From: Oribacterium parvum
GTDB lineage: Bacteria > Bacillota > Clostridia > Lachnospirales > Lachnospiraceae
DNA length: 5,996 bases
Direction of reading: 5' to 3'
Assembly: GCA_938022235.1 (NCBI GenBank)
Contig: CALIEL010000104.1
Location: 1 to 5,996 of the forward strand
The notes under the pieces are model-generated. The model ran no database searches and was not told the origin of the DNA. It saw nothing but the letters and a program-made list of their open reading frames with translations. The position numbers and the translations under genes were made by a program. Shown here one piece after another: positions 5,661-5,996 of this stretch; positions within the stretch are counted from its first letter, which is position 1; the number at the start of each line of letters is the position of its first letter.

Positions 5661-5888
5661 TTACCAAATAATGTCCAGCACCAATGCCACAGCAAAAAAG
5701 GCAAAAGCCGCAAACTTGGTAAACTTCTCTAAGTTCCCTTCAACGGAACGACCTCTATTCTTCTGCCAATAGCTGTCTGTTGTACCGGAGAGAGCGCCTA
5801 AGCCCTGACTCTTTCCTTCCTGCATCAGAATAATGGCAGACAATGCTAAGCCCAGCAATACAAATACAATAACCAAAAAAATCTTCAT
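5661..5888 (-). CDS. secG: SecG, preprotein translocase subunit
   Basis: Encodes 75 residues, the typical SecG size in Bacillota. SecG is the small accessory membrane subunit of the SecYEG channel and assists SecA-driven protein export. Two hydrophobic segments are visible, about 3-22 (IFLVIVFVLLGLALSAIILM) and 56-74 (FTKFAAFAFFAVALVLDII). They are joined by the family's LMQEGKSQGLGALSG (21-35) and a charged loop with WQKNRGRS (41-48). The start is ATG 5888 with AAAGGA (5904-5899) 10 nt upstream; an ATG at that site is out of frame. It is the first gene of the secG-rnr-smpB block and has its own promoter just upstream and a terminator just downstream. Confidence 0.95.
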   Translation of the reverse strand: MKIFLVIVFVLLGLALSAIILMQEGKSQGLGALSGTTDSYWQKNRGRSVEGNLEKFTKFAAFAFFAVALVLDIIW

Positions 5889-5923
5889 GGAAAACCATTC
5901 CTTTCAAATTTACATACCGACTG

Positions 5924-5953
5924 AGTATAGCATGATAGGGATAGGCGAGGCAA
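5924..5953 (-). promoter_or_regulatory. secG promoter with extended -10
   Basis: On the minus strand TTGCCT (5953-5948, 4 of 6 to the -35 consensus) is followed after 18 nt by TATACT (5929-5924, 5 of 6 to the -10 consensus). A TG one base upstream of the -10 gives an extended -10. The predicted leader is only about 30 nt. Confidence 0.7.
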
Positions 5954-5959
5954 GTATTT

Positions 5960-5996
5960 TTTATGGAAAAACAGTGCTGAGACTTTATGGAAAAAA
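5960..5996. repeat. 12-bp direct repeat upstream of the secG promoter
   Basis: TTTATGGAAAAA occurs at 5960-5971 and again at 5984-5995, a period of 24 bp. The first copy ends 7 bp from the -35 box. It may be an A/T-rich upstream activating element or a regulator site; the window ends here, so the full extent is unknown. Confidence 0.6.

Overview
The window looks like chromosomal DNA of a low-to-mid GC Bacillota, most likely Clostridia in or near Lachnospiraceae. This is inferred from the secG-rnr-smpB gene order, strong AGGAGG-type ribosome binding sites, protein style and AT-rich spacers; no species can be fixed from the sequence alone.

Layout. Positions 1-369 hold two near-identical, structured, non-coding repeat units of about 141 bp, offset by 202 bp; the second has imperfect inverted termini. 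Positions 406-1032 (+) encode a 208-residue LUD-domain (LutC/YkgG-like) protein with a C-terminal cysteine cluster. Positions 1033-1356 are an AT-rich spacer with a 15-bp hairpin, a strong intrinsic terminator and a promoter whose -10 lies in a perfect 10-bp inverted repeat, a probable operator. Positions 1357-2313 (+) encode a winged-helix protein resembling the regulator/antitoxin half of AbiE-type (type IV) systems. Overlapping its end, 2294-2748 (+) is a broken AbiEii-like nucleotidyltransferase: the first 29 codons and the last part survive, but the catalytic centre is gone and the two parts are in different frames. The pair therefore looks like a toxin-antitoxin or phage-defence locus that lost its toxin and kept its regulator.

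The right half, on the minus strand, is a conserved housekeeping block read from right to left: secG (5888-5661), a terminator, rnr (5462-3225) and smpB (3232-2762). SecG is a translocon subunit. RNase R and SmpB work together in tmRNA-mediated ribosome rescue and decay of the faulty mRNA. rnr and smpB overlap by 8 nt, and smpB starts at TTG just behind a perfect AAGGAGG. The rnr leader carries about five tandem 9-bp repeats. secG has an extended -10 promoter at the right edge.

The AbiE-like cassette is clearly AT-richer than rnr/smpB (hand count of one 60-base line each: 1381-1440 has 25% GC, 4321-4380 has 55%). It ends 13 bp from the smpB stop in convergent orientation, consistent with acquired DNA placed downstream of a core operon. 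The most noteworthy points are the toxin-deleted AbiE-like pair with its operator, the structured repeat pair, and the rnr leader repeat.
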